Source of the DNA: Candidatus Altimarinota bacterium
GTDB lineage: Bacteria > Patescibacteriota > Gracilibacteria > UBA4473
Direction of reading: 5' to 3'
Assembly (NCBI GenBank): GCA_023143095.1
Contig: JAGLIF010000004.1
Location: 1 to 64,000 of the forward strand
DNA length: 64,000 nucleotides
The notes beneath the pieces were generated by a model. That model made no database searches and was not told the DNA's origin. It worked only from the letters and a program-made list of their open reading frames with translations. The position numbers and the translations under genes were made by a program. Below, piece by piece: positions 1-9,208 of the stretch (position 1 is the stretch's first letter; every line of letters starts with the position of its first letter).

Positions 1-484
1 GTACTTCTCCATCTCCGCAATAGGTTGGCGGTGCATTAATAAAAGTCGTTAACGAACCTGGATTATTTATAGTACAATTTGCTGATGCTGTAACATCAAG
101 AATAACTGAACTCGTTACACGCCCTGGTCCAATATCTTCTTTTGTATAAAAATTAAGTGCTGTAACCACACTCTTTCCTACTCCTAAAACATAGCCACCG
201 AGACTGTAAGTTTGTGAACCACTGCTCGCCGTACTGCTATTTCCACTTGGATCGTAAACTACCAATGAAATTACCTCACCCACACTGTTCCAATTTTTGG
301 TAATTGAATTAAGGGTTACATCACAAGTACCTGTATTAGAAATCGTATATTTATGATTAAATGCAGTTCCTGGATCAAAAGTAGAAGCTTGAGATGATGG
401 TAAAAAAACCAAAAAACCAAGCACTATTCCCATAAATTTTAGAGAAAGATTTCTCAATTGAGACCGACTTAAAAAATAATTCAT
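1..484 (-). CDS. Secreted protein, N-terminal part, runs off window start
   Basis: The frame from the ATG at 484 down to base 1 is open for 161 codons and leaves the window, so this is the amino-terminal part of a longer gene. It begins with a basic segment and a hydrophobic stretch (FMGIVLGFLVFLPSSQA) that looks like a signal peptide, cleaved near residue 33. The mature part is Ser/Thr/Asn/Gly-rich and probably beta-structured, with few charged residues. The last visible residues read PPTYCGDGEV, which resembles the start of the Cys-rich CGDG repeats (DUF4215/Myxococcus-type) seen in extracellular proteins; that match is suggestive only. It starts 4 bases after the stop of the small lipoprotein gene, so the leftward genes are probably co-transcribed. 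Confidence 0.7.
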   Translation of the reverse strand, partial: MNYFLSRSQLRNLSLKFMGIVLGFLVFLPSSQASTFDPGTAFNHKYTISNTGTCDVTLNSITKNWNSVGEVISLVVYDPSGNSSTASSGSQTYSLGGYVLGVGKSVVTALNFYTKEDIGPGRVTSSVILDVTASANCTINNPGSLTTFINAPPTYCGDGEV

Positions 485-488
485 TTTT

Positions 489-668
489 TTAAAAATCAAC
501 TTTTACAGGACCTTGTGTTTCTACTGGCTTACTCGGCTGAATGTTTTCTACTTGGCGTTCTTCTGGTGTTCTGAGAATTTGATCTTCTTTTTTCTCCTCA
601 GGAAAACATCCCGTCAACAACACAGCAAGGACTAAAACAAACCCGAAACCAATTATATTTTTTATCAT
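489..668 (-). CDS. Small lipoprotein (59 aa)
   Basis: From the ATG at 668 the product starts MIKNIIGFGFVLVLAVLLTG followed by Cys21: a positively charged start, a hydrophobic core and a lipobox L-T-G-C, so it should be lipid-anchored on the outside of the membrane. The mature part is only about 39 residues, charged and Pro-rich, with no recognisable domain. A longer reading would begin at a TTG (701) inside the upstream gene; the ATG gives a signal peptide of normal length and is preferred. It lies between the large peptidoglycan-binding protein and the secreted protein, with tight spacing that suggests one operon. Its function is unknown. Confidence 0.7.
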   Translation of the reverse strand: MIKNIIGFGFVLVLAVLLTGCFPEEKKEDQILRTPEERQVENIQPSKPVETQGPVKVDF

Positions 669-690
669 TTTTGTTTTTTTCAATATTTTC

Positions 691-3600
691 TTAAATACCA
701 ACTGTTTCCTCAGGAATAGTCGAAATTATTCCATCTTCTCCTTCTATAGTTACTTCACATGTTTCTCCTCCCCCACCTCCTCCACTACTACCTCCTCCTG
801 CATTCCACATAGATAAAAACATTCCAATTGGAATCGTAGGATGAACTGTTCCTACAGACCAATTATCTTCATTTGCTCTTCTGGAAGGTGCTTTTTTTAC
901 TTTCTGTGAAACAACCGAAGAAATATTTTTTATCAAACAAGCATTGAGACATACCCCTCTCAACATAAAATTAAACTGTATAGTTTGTTTTATCCCGCCA
1001 ATAGTAACTTCTCGTTCAATTGGCACAATACTCATCTGTTCCGAATTAAAGACTTTATCAATTTCTTTTTTTATTGTCGCATTTTTAGAATCTGTTTCAT
1101 ACTCATTTCGTCCAGTATTGATAACACTCGTAAGATTATTTTTAAGCGACTTGAACTGTTCACTTTTTCTATTAAAAATAAAAGACTTCGCAATCGCGTC
1201 TGTTATTTCCTCCTTCTTAACTGGAGGTTTCAAAAAACTGAACTGTTTCTCAATATGTGAAAGGATAATATCACTTACAGTTTGATCTGAAGTTTCGATA
1301 TTTACCAATTGGTTACTCTTCGCTTCATCATTTTTTAAGACATTCCTCAATTCATCTCTAGCTTTTTCATTAAATGCTGGCAATGCCAATTGTTTTTGTG
1401 CTATCACTCTTTGAATCTTTCGAATCAAATTCTTATCAAATGTTCCAGATACTTCAACCATTGAAAATGGATTTGTCGTTGCTGATGTAGTATGAAGTTT
1501 TAAATCAAGACTTATATCTTTCCCACCAATTGTAAATTTTTGTTGATCAATCGCTTCATAAAATCTAGCATAAGAATCTGTTGGAATATCCTTAAATTTT
1601 TTCTCTATTTCTGACGAAATCCCAATTTCTTGTTCTGCTTCAAACCCAAATCCTCTTTTAAAAAGTTCTTTTGTCTTTTGGTCTGGAGTCATTCCTTTCA
1701 TTTCAGATTTTGTCTCCATATCTTTCCTTTCTTTGGCTTCTGACTTTTTGAGCCATTCTGGTTTTTCTTGTACTTCCACCTTGTTAGAACTTTTTTCAAG
1801 TGATTTCAAAACATTCTTCAAGAATCCTGTAGACCCATAATAATAATTCTCGTTTTTTCTTCGGTTAATATTAACACTATTTCTAATTTCTTTATAAAGC
1901 TGTTCAAGTTTTCTTCGATCACCACCTCCTTCTAAAGCATCATTGATAGCAATCATTTTTTCCCGAATATCTTTGATAATCTCTGATGGATAATATGACC
2001 CGCTTAGAAAACCTAACTTAATTTCACTCTTTATAAATCCATCTTTATTTTTTTGTAAATCTTCCAATTTGTTCAAAACCTGTTCTGCTATAGCCGTATA
2101 TTCTTTAATCCTTCCTTTGTAAGGAGCTAACTTCGTCATATTTTCCTTTTCCAATATATCTAGTTTTTGTGTTCGGATAATATGCCCTTCTCTTGATACC
2201 AAATCAAGATTCCTATTGTATAACTGATTTCGCAACTGGATATAATTATAATACTCTTTTACTTTTTTAGCAGAAGGTATTGGTGATTTTTCCATTTTTG
2301 TTCCCAAGTATTTCTTTTCAAATTTTGCAATTTTTTCATCCACTTCCGCATAAGCTTCTTCTGGAGTATTAATACCTTTAAAAGCTCGAAATAAAAAGAA
2401 ATCCAATTTTCGAACATCCTTAATTTCTGCTTGCACCACTACTTTCTCATATCGCTTATTTCTTTCCGCACTCTCATCAATAACTTTCTCTAGTGGATTA
2501 TCAATCTCATATGTTCCTGCTTTAGTCGTCTTTGAATGTTCTCGAAGTTGTTTATTTGTTGTCTGCAAATAATAATCTGTCGCATACATATCAAGAGCTT
2601 TCAAGTCTTGTTGAATTAAATCAAACTCTTCTTTTTTTAGTTCAGACGATTTTGATATTTTTACTTCCAATGCTCCTAAAAGAGATTCTTCATCCTCCGA
2701 AAGAGTTTTTAGCTCTGCTTTTTTCTTTGTTAATTCCGCATGTCGAGCAATAATGTCCAACTTGCGTGTTTCTACAAGATTTAGATCTGTTGAAGATCCC
2801 AAGGTTATCCGAAACGCTTCAATAAAAAGCCCCGCTGTCCAAACTCCTGATGCTGCAGATGCCGCCAGTGAAGCAATCACTGACCATTTTACTGTTTCCC
2901 AACCAAATTTCTTAATTCGACTAGAAAGTGCTTTTGCATCTTTCCCGTCCAATCTTTCCCCCGACATTTCAGCCACTTTCTGCATTTGTTCAGGTGTCGG
3001 AGCTCCTTCTTGTTCTAAAAGTTTTTCGATAACCTTCGCTTTTTCTGAATCTAGTTTATCTAAAAGCAATTTCGCATTTTCAAAATTTTCTGGAGTTGTT
3101 CCTAAAAACTGTTGATATCGGTCAAAATTTTCTACTGCAATTAAATCTTGATTCTCCATACCTCGTGCGTTTTCCATGTTAGTGAAAAGCCCTAAAATTC
3201 CATGCCGATCCGAAATTGTTCCTAATTTTGTTTCTCGTACTCCAGCTCGTTCATTGAGCAGTGTTTCTGCCACCACTCGACGATCAGCAATCCTATTATG
3301 AAAGGTGCTTGCCTCCTTGAGAGTCAAAATTAATCTATTTTGATCTATTTTATAAGTCTTCTCTTTAGTATTTTCAATAAATGGTTTCACTACTGTATCA
3401 CTCAAAGCTGTTTCTTCCTGTTTAGCAAGATCTTTAGCCTTTTTTGTCTCTACTTTATGAAATTCTTCCGTCTGTTTTTTTGTTTCTAACGCTCTTAATT
3501 TCTGTGTCAGTGCTCTCCGTGTTTGCGGTCCAACAACACCATCTGATTCTATTTTCAAAAATTTTTGAAGCTCTTTTACTTTACTCTCTGTTCCTTTTCC

Positions 3601-3903
3601 AAAAAAACCATCGGCTGAATTTAATGATTTTCCATTTTTTTCATAAGTTGCCTCCATAATACCAAGTGAAATCAATACTTTCTGCAATGTTTTCACCTCT
3701 TCATTCTTATTCGGATTTCTTCTTAAACTTCTCCCCGTTTTGCAAAGAGCCTCTAGCTGAACTATATCAACTTTATTCCACTTTTCATCAAGTCCATCTA
3801 AAGTGGAAAGTGCTTCTGGTATAGAAGACGGACTGTTTTCCATCTTAAAAATAACTCTTTCTGAATATTCAAGCGCAACAACCGTATTTTTTAGTATTTT
3901 CAT
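691..3903 (-). CDS. Large protein with N-terminal peptidoglycan-binding domain (1070 aa)
   Basis: Residues about 69-137 match a PG_binding_1 domain: LQKVLISLG, then DGFFGKGTESKVKELQKFL and DGVVGPQTRRAL, the usual three-helix repeat that binds peptidoglycan stem peptides. The rest is unfamiliar: long Lys/Glu-rich, probably helical or coiled-coil stretches, one hydrophobic segment at about 338-366 that could cross the membrane, and a C-terminus with a Gly/Ser run (about 1030-1042) followed by an acidic tail. There is no cleavable signal peptide at the start. It heads a leftward operon with a lipoprotein and a secreted protein and is divergent from an 833-aa unknown. A cell-wall-linked structural role is inferred; no enzyme motif was seen. 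Confidence 0.75.
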   Translation of the reverse strand: MKILKNTVVALEYSERVIFKMENSPSSIPEALSTLDGLDEKWNKVDIVQLEALCKTGRSLRRNPNKNEEVKTLQKVLISLGIMEATYEKNGKSLNSADGFFGKGTESKVKELQKFLKIESDGVVGPQTRRALTQKLRALETKKQTEEFHKVETKKAKDLAKQEETALSDTVVKPFIENTKEKTYKIDQNRLILTLKEASTFHNRIADRRVVAETLLNERAGVRETKLGTISDRHGILGLFTNMENARGMENQDLIAVENFDRYQQFLGTTPENFENAKLLLDKLDSEKAKVIEKLLEQEGAPTPEQMQKVAEMSGERLDGKDAKALSSRIKKFGWETVKWSVIASLAASAASGVWTAGLFIEAFRITLGSSTDLNLVETRKLDIIARHAELTKKKAELKTLSEDEESLLGALEVKISKSSELKKEEFDLIQQDLKALDMYATDYYLQTTNKQLREHSKTTKAGTYEIDNPLEKVIDESAERNKRYEKVVVQAEIKDVRKLDFFLFRAFKGINTPEEAYAEVDEKIAKFEKKYLGTKMEKSPIPSAKKVKEYYNYIQLRNQLYNRNLDLVSREGHIIRTQKLDILEKENMTKLAPYKGRIKEYTAIAEQVLNKLEDLQKNKDGFIKSEIKLGFLSGSYYPSEIIKDIREKMIAINDALEGGGDRRKLEQLYKEIRNSVNINRRKNENYYYGSTGFLKNVLKSLEKSSNKVEVQEKPEWLKKSEAKERKDMETKSEMKGMTPDQKTKELFKRGFGFEAEQEIGISSEIEKKFKDIPTDSYARFYEAIDQQKFTIGGKDISLDLKLHTTSATTNPFSMVEVSGTFDKNLIRKIQRVIAQKQLALPAFNEKARDELRNVLKNDEAKSNQLVNIETSDQTVSDIILSHIEKQFSFLKPPVKKEEITDAIAKSFIFNRKSEQFKSLKNNLTSVINTGRNEYETDSKNATIKKEIDKVFNSEQMSIVPIEREVTIGGIKQTIQFNFMLRGVCLNACLIKNISSVVSQKVKKAPSRRANEDNWSVGTVHPTIPIGMFLSMWNAGGGSSGGGGGGETCEVTIEGEDGIISTIPEETVGI

Positions 3904-3928
3904 AATTTCCAGATAAAAATATCCAGCT

Positions 3929-3980
3929 ATTCTACCATAAAATTAAGTCAATTGCAAGAACTTTAAATTTATGGTATAAT
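3929..3980. promoter_or_regulatory. Divergent promoters sharing one palindromic -35 hexamer
   Basis: Rightward: TTGCAA at 3952-3957, a 17-bp spacer, TATAAT at 3975-3980, 28 bases before the ATG at 4009. Leftward: the same hexamer read on the other strand is also TTGCAA, followed by 17 bp and TAGAAT (complement of 3929-3934), upstream of the ATG at 3903. Both are near sigma-70 consensus. Because both -35 contacts are the same six bases, the two promoters should be mutually exclusive. No Shine-Dalgarno sequence is obvious before either start. Confidence 0.7.
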
Positions 3981-4008
3981 TAAAGGATAGAGTCGTTTTT
4001 GAAAAACT

Positions 4009-6510
4009 ATGAAATTTATTAAAAAAAAGGATTTTGAAACTTTAGAAAAAAAACTTTTAGTTTATAATAAACCAACATCCAATCCTGAAATCGCTCAAGA
4101 AAGTGATGAAGCCAAAAAACAAGCTAAAGCAGAAATTTCCCGTGCTTTAGAAGATTTGAAAAAAACTATAGAAGTCGGAGAAAAACCAAGAGATTTACCA
4201 ATTGGAGATCAATTAGACATGCTTCTATTTTTATCAAAACAAGAAAATCTTTTAGATGATGACATAGATGATATTTTTTCGATGGAAAATATTAAAAATA
4301 TTTTGAAACGAATAAATACAAAATTTGCCCCAAAAATTTCTCGTAGTTTTCGTAGTAAAACAAAAAATCTCGAAATTGGAAATAATGGAAAACTTTATAA
4401 AATTATTTCTCAGCTTTCTGAAGAAGCTTTGTTAACTTTCGTAACAAATGAAAAAACCGCAGCTTTTGAACTTTTTACAAACAGAGACGGCAAAAACTAT
4501 CAAGTTGATTTCTTTAATATTGATTTCCTTGATAGAAATGTTTCACTGCTAGATATTCTTCCACCAAATCAAATATACATTCGTATAGGAAAAGCTTTTT
4601 ATGTAAGACAAGCAAAAGGATATGTTTCAATTCATCCCGCTGATGCCAACTCAATTGCGCGAATTGAGACAGGAACAACTCTTGAACTTTTAGACAAATC
4701 ACCACTAAATAACTGGTCAACAAAAGAAGTAAATGCGTTTAATAATTTAAATCTTAATTCAGAAAAAGAACTAGTTGAAGGTGAAAAACAACGAACTCAA
4801 AATTTTGAAATGTATCAATCAATGAAACTGCTAGTTTCATCGATGCGAGAAAAAAGTGAAGACGATAAAAAGTTAAAAATCGTTGCCGAAAGCTTAGATG
4901 CTTTTTATATAAAAAATAAAACTTTATCTTCAAAAGAGTTTACAAAAAATATCAATGATGAAATTGAGTTGATGCTAAATTCTGATCCCCAAAATTTAGA
5001 CAAATTTAAAAATCTCATTAACAATTTTATTGTTAAAAATATAGAGAAAAAACAACATTTAATCTCTCACAGTGATGAACGAATTGAATCTTTCCTTGAT
5101 ACCTATTGTCCTAATAAAACTGAAGAGGATAAAAATAAAATTATTACAACTCTCTTGACAGAAGTGGATAAAGAAAAAGATTTTTCTGTAGACAAAATGA
5201 AACAAATTTTAGCAAAATTCAGTTTTGAATTTTTAGTTAAAGATAAAGTTAGTACCGCGCGACTCTTTACACTTTTGAAAAAACGACACACAATTATTTT
5301 TCAAAATCACAATAACGAACTGTTTGTAAAAAAAATAGAGATAACCCTCCTCCAATCTAAAATAGATCTCAAAAAAGAAGAAACTCAAAAAGACGAAAAC
5401 ATACTAAGAGAACAAATGATTCTCTTTTTTGAAAAAAATAAAATTTTCTGTATTTCACAGGATATTTATGATGCAAAAACATTGTTAACATTGTCTACTG
5501 ACAATCTTGAAACTCTTCTAGTTAATTATAAAAATCAAACTTATAACGATATATTAAGTAACAGTTCTCCATTAATTCAAGTTCAACTCGACAACGATCT
5601 TGATACTTCTACACGAGACCTCTTTAAAATTATTTCGAAAAAGAAAGAGATTGTTAGTAAAACAGAGGAACTCTCTAATTTAGAAATACAAAAAAATATA
5701 CTTCAAGACGGTCTTAGTGGTTGGGGAAATCGTTTTGACCAATTAATTTCTAAAACGGATGTCTTTGATAAGATTAGTATCTCTATCGAAAAAGGTGATT
5801 CTTTTCTCGATAAAGTACAAGAGATTTATAAAAAACTAAAAGAAAAAAAGGATTCTAGTGCTAAAACAACTCTCTCACAAAATGAAAACTTTCAAACACT
5901 TTCTGTAGAAAGACAAGAGGAAGTAAATAATATTCTTTGGGGAAAACAAACTGGACTATCTTTTGTCAAATACGGAGAAGAAGGTCCTGTTTTTCAATTG
6001 GGCATACCAAAACAAGCAATCGAATATAATCTCGAAAAAGATACTTTCATGGTTATTGGAATTGATGATTTCAACGAAGAATATCTTACATTTAAAGCTG
6101 AAGCCTCCTCCATCCCAAAAATGCAACTCTTTTCTGCAATGCATGAATCTAATTATTTTAATTCTGATACCTCTCTCTCACAAGACGGTAAACGCTTAGG
6201 AAAACTTGAGCTTAATATGTTTTTGAATAACTATTTTGGAGCTACCGCCGATACCAGAATCCTTCGACCAGATGAAGTAAACTCTTGGTATAATCTTGGT
6301 CTTGAATTGAGAGAACGAGGGATAGGATTATCCGGACTATTAAGAAAACTCAGCGTCCTCGATAACAACGGAAAACTGATAAGCGAAAAAGGAATAAATA
6401 TACGAAACACCCTTGATGAACTTCTAGATGCTGCATTGGTGAATAATGATGAACCATTGAATCAATTGCTCAAGAACTCTCATCAAAATGAACCCATTAT
6501 CGTTTCATAA
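4009..6510 (+). CDS. Unknown 833-aa protein, divergent partner of the 1070-aa protein
   Basis: I do not recognise a family. The protein is Lys/Glu/Asn-rich, mostly helical in appearance, lacks a signal peptide and has no clear membrane segment. The C-terminal 250 residues are more globular (for example WGKQTGLSFVKYGEEGPVFQ and a segment near LRPDEVNSWYNLGLELRERG). It starts at the first ATG downstream of a good promoter (TATAAT at 3975-3980) and stops at TAA 6508-6510. Its divergent pairing with the large peptidoglycan-binding-domain gene through a shared -35 hexamer suggests that the two products work in the same process, but nothing in the sequence shows what that is. Confidence 0.75.
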   Translation: MKFIKKKDFETLEKKLLVYNKPTSNPEIAQESDEAKKQAKAEISRALEDLKKTIEVGEKPRDLPIGDQLDMLLFLSKQENLLDDDIDDIFSMENIKNILKRINTKFAPKISRSFRSKTKNLEIGNNGKLYKIISQLSEEALLTFVTNEKTAAFELFTNRDGKNYQVDFFNIDFLDRNVSLLDILPPNQIYIRIGKAFYVRQAKGYVSIHPADANSIARIETGTTLELLDKSPLNNWSTKEVNAFNNLNLNSEKELVEGEKQRTQNFEMYQSMKLLVSSMREKSEDDKKLKIVAESLDAFYIKNKTLSSKEFTKNINDEIELMLNSDPQNLDKFKNLINNFIVKNIEKKQHLISHSDERIESFLDTYCPNKTEEDKNKIITTLLTEVDKEKDFSVDKMKQILAKFSFEFLVKDKVSTARLFTLLKKRHTIIFQNHNNELFVKKIEITLLQSKIDLKKEETQKDENILREQMILFFEKNKIFCISQDIYDAKTLLTLSTDNLETLLVNYKNQTYNDILSNSSPLIQVQLDNDLDTSTRDLFKIISKKKEIVSKTEELSNLEIQKNILQDGLSGWGNRFDQLISKTDVFDKISISIEKGDSFLDKVQEIYKKLKEKKDSSAKTTLSQNENFQTLSVERQEEVNNILWGKQTGLSFVKYGEEGPVFQLGIPKQAIEYNLEKDTFMVIGIDDFNEEYLTFKAEASSIPKMQLFSAMHESNYFNSDTSLSQDGKRLGKLELNMFLNNYFGATADTRILRPDEVNSWYNLGLELRERGIGLSGLLRKLSVLDNNGKLISEKGINIRNTLDELLDAALVNNDEPLNQLLKNSHQNEPIIVS

Positions 6511-6833
6511 TGCATTGTCATTTTATGTCCAGACTTGAAAAATCCCCCTCCCTCATACCCACACAGGCAGACAGGAAACTATATAATTTTATGAAACTCT
6601 GATAAAAACGAAAAGGACAAAATAAGAAATACATTTTGTATTTAGTTTCCATTTTTTCATCGAAATCACATTTTATTTTTAATTTATGTACTGATTATAA
6701 TCATGATTTAAATAAGTACATAGAACTATGTAATAAAAACAAAATATCGTAGATCCTGAAACAAGTTCAGGAAGACAAAATACATGGATTCTTGCCTTCG
6801 CAGGAATGAGGGCAAGTGGGCAAGAGATAATTA
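6511..6833. repeat. Intergenic repeat patch: imperfect 38-bp palindrome and hairpin modules
   Basis: A 38-bp near-palindrome at 6685-6722 differs at three positions from the perfect copies at 43787 and 44203. A MITE-like left end (GAAACTCTGATAAA) lies at about 6591-6604. At 6743-6777 there is a variant of module C fused to the module B arm (TCGTAGATCCTGAAACAAGTTCAGG), followed by module A, the hairpin CTTGCCTTCGCAGG near 6791-6804. No gene was found here. The patch separates two converging genes and may contribute to termination. Confidence 0.65.
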
Positions 6834-8915
6834 TCAAAGAGTACTCAAAGGCAATCTCAAACAAATAATAGTTCCCATTCCAATATCACTCTGGAGTACT
6901 TTTAATGTTCCATAATGACCTTTCACAATGCCTTTTGTTATTGATAATCCTACTCCTAATCCACATTCTGACAAATTTCTGCTAAATGCTACAACATAGA
7001 GTAATTCAAAAATCTTTTCCCAATTCTCCTTTTCTATTCCTATCCCATTATCTTCAAAATCAAACACAACTTCATCTTCCATTATATCTACTTTAATCTT
7101 AAGTCGCTTAAATTTTTGTTGATTAAAAAAGAATGCATTTTTTATAATCTCCCTAACTGCAATTTTTAAATTATGAAAATCAAATTCTAGCAATTTCCCT
7201 TTTAGATTTTTAGCCAATTTCAATTCAATCTCTCCATCCCATACTTCTTTAAGTATTGCATCAAAAAAAATTTCCAGCGTCCCAAAAGTTTTTTCCAATG
7301 GCATCATCTGATTTTTCCATTGAAAAGCTTCTGATACACGATTCAATTTGTGTGACAACTCTTGCAATCCTTCTTGAGAAGACAACAAAAACTCTTGATC
7401 TTCTATTTTCAATTTTTTCCAATCAATAAGGTTTTTCAAATTTTCTGCCAAAAACAAAGGCGTTCTGATTTCATGAATCAATCCAGTCATAAACTCCTTT
7501 TCTGCAGTCAATGAATTTTCAAGATTCTCTTTTATGACTTTCTGATTTAAATATTTTGATATATAGATTGTTGCATTTTTCAATAAAATTTTTATCTCAG
7601 ACATCTCTTGAGAAGAAAAGAGCTTTCCATTTATTTTTTGTTCCAAAAAAAACACTCCCAAAAAAAATTTATCGCTATCTAAAACTGGAATAGCTGCAGA
7701 CACCATGTAAGCTTCCATATTTTTTTTTATCTGTTCCAAATCATTTCTTCGTTCTATATTTCGAATTTCATAATCCACTTCTTCTTTGACCAAATCCTGC
7801 CCTGGATGAGTTTGAAAAAACTGAAAAAGCGATTGAAATTTTCCAGAAGAAATATCCCCTGCAAAAACAAAATAAGAAGCCTGAATTTCCAAAATCTTTG
7901 TCAATTCTTCAATTCCAAAATTCATTGATTTTTTAAACCCTTTCAAACTTTCTCTAATCGCTTTAAGAGAATTTCGTTTTTTGTGATAAAATACATAATT
8001 CCAAAATATATCAAAAGTCTCTAGTGTCCATTTCCATAAAATAACCACAATTCCTCCTCCAATAAGACATAATATTCCAAAAACTTCTATCGAAATACTT
8101 CCATTATCAAACAATTTTAAACAACACAAAAAAAGAAGCATATACAAAAAAGTATTGGAAACATAAATCATTACTCGTTGAGCAGTAATCCATAAATCAA
8201 AAAATCTTTTAACAAAAAGTAAATAACCAACAAAAAGTAAATCGACAAAACCAACAATATGAGCAATCCAAACAAAACTATAATCTTGGAGAAAAAGAGG
8301 ACGAATTATGTTGAAATAAACAATTCCCGTATATATGAAAAACGCAACCAACATATAAGCATTCTTTTTTGTTTCTATTTGATGATTCTTTTTTCGCATT
8401 CCAATGATTGCATTGATTATAGACGGAATAATTAATGCACTTGATATCAAAAAAGATAGCACTGCGACATGTCCTAGTTCTAAAATAAAAGTATGTGTAT
8501 CAATTATTTTTACGCCAATGACAGTTAACCCAGGATACAAGTTCAAAAATAAACTAATTAAAGACACCAATCCAATTATAGAAGATTCTAAGATACCTAA
8601 CTTTTTTGTAGGATTTTTTAACAAACAAGAAATATAAAAAAGTCCTACCATAAAAAAATTTCCTCCAAGATTATTCAAAATCGCAATCCCCTTTGCAAAC
8701 CTTTCTCCCATCATAATTAAAAATTCTGACTGAAAATAAGCATCCGTAAACACCCACAAAAAAATAGAAAACGCATAGAAAACATATCCATTTATAATTC
8801 TTGTATGCTTCTTATTAAACAAAATATAACCAATCCAAAAAAGGTTTAAAAACGATATAAGAAACAATAAAGTTCCTTGAGGATATTCTAAAAGAGATTT
8901 CCAAAAATTTATCAT
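6834..8915 (-). CDS. Membrane sensor histidine kinase with GAF-like linker (693 aa)
   Basis: About eight or nine hydrophobic segments fill residues 12-300, so the N-terminal half is a multi-pass membrane sensor. A GAF-like region follows (about 330-455). The kinase core has the H-box HEIRTP with phospho-acceptor His481, an N-box with Asn593 (REIIKNAFF), the G1 box DNGIG (622-626) and the G2 box GLGVGLSITKGI (652-663). It should autophosphorylate and pass phosphate to a response regulator. No regulator is adjacent; the nearest is at 42011, beside its own kinase, so this one is an orphan here. Its ATG overlaps the stop of a 37-codon ORF (ATGA), implying translational coupling. It ends with TGA. 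Confidence 0.9.
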   Translation of the reverse strand: MINFWKSLLEYPQGTLLFLISFLNLFWIGYILFNKKHTRIINGYVFYAFSIFLWVFTDAYFQSEFLIMMGERFAKGIAILNNLGGNFFMVGLFYISCLLKNPTKKLGILESSIIGLVSLISLFLNLYPGLTVIGVKIIDTHTFILELGHVAVLSFLISSALIIPSIINAIIGMRKKNHQIETKKNAYMLVAFFIYTGIVYFNIIRPLFLQDYSFVWIAHIVGFVDLLFVGYLLFVKRFFDLWITAQRVMIYVSNTFLYMLLFLCCLKLFDNGSISIEVFGILCLIGGGIVVILWKWTLETFDIFWNYVFYHKKRNSLKAIRESLKGFKKSMNFGIEELTKILEIQASYFVFAGDISSGKFQSLFQFFQTHPGQDLVKEEVDYEIRNIERRNDLEQIKKNMEAYMVSAAIPVLDSDKFFLGVFFLEQKINGKLFSSQEMSEIKILLKNATIYISKYLNQKVIKENLENSLTAEKEFMTGLIHEIRTPLFLAENLKNLIDWKKLKIEDQEFLLSSQEGLQELSHKLNRVSEAFQWKNQMMPLEKTFGTLEIFFDAILKEVWDGEIELKLAKNLKGKLLEFDFHNLKIAVREIIKNAFFFNQQKFKRLKIKVDIMEDEVVFDFEDNGIGIEKENWEKIFELLYVVAFSRNLSECGLGVGLSITKGIVKGHYGTLKVLQSDIGMGTIICLRLPLSTL

Positions 8916-9025
8916 GAAAAAATCTTTCTAATCAGATAATCTACATAATCACAATCTATTCCTTTATCAATCCTAGATTTCTTCTTCCTTTTTAGTACAA
9001 CTTTTTTTACCTCTTCAATTCCCAT
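8912..9025 (-). CDS. 37-aa basic peptide ORF translationally coupled to the histidine kinase
   Basis: On the minus strand an ATG at 9025 opens 37 codons, starting MGIEEVKKVVLKRKKKSRID and ending KIFS, with a TGA that overlaps the kinase ATG as ATGA (8912-8915). The peptide is strongly basic in the middle and has no hydrophobic segment. A TATAAT (complement of 9051-9056) lies about 25 bases upstream, without a convincing -35. The overlap is the usual layout of translationally coupled genes, so this may be a real micro-protein or a leader peptide that controls kinase translation. Confidence 0.5.
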   Translation of the reverse strand: MGIEEVKKVVLKRKKKSRIDKGIDCDYVDYLIRKIFS

Positions 9026-9208
9026 ATTTCAAAAAATACTAAACTCTTTAATTATACTTTTTATTGTAATATACGGGTTTTTCAAGCTAATCTTCACTTT
9101 TTCTTAACTTTTTTTTCATTTTCGCTTAATAAACAACATTAAAGAAAACTAGTTTAAACTCTAAAAGACTTGATATCCAAACATGATACTTGACAGCACT
9201 TAATCATT

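Noticed and set aside
8912-8917. Possible UGA recoding to Gly as in Gracilibacteria and Absconditabacteria
   Set aside because: TGA ends several genes at sensible positions (6834, 10009, 30159), and no conserved gene needs read-through of TGA.
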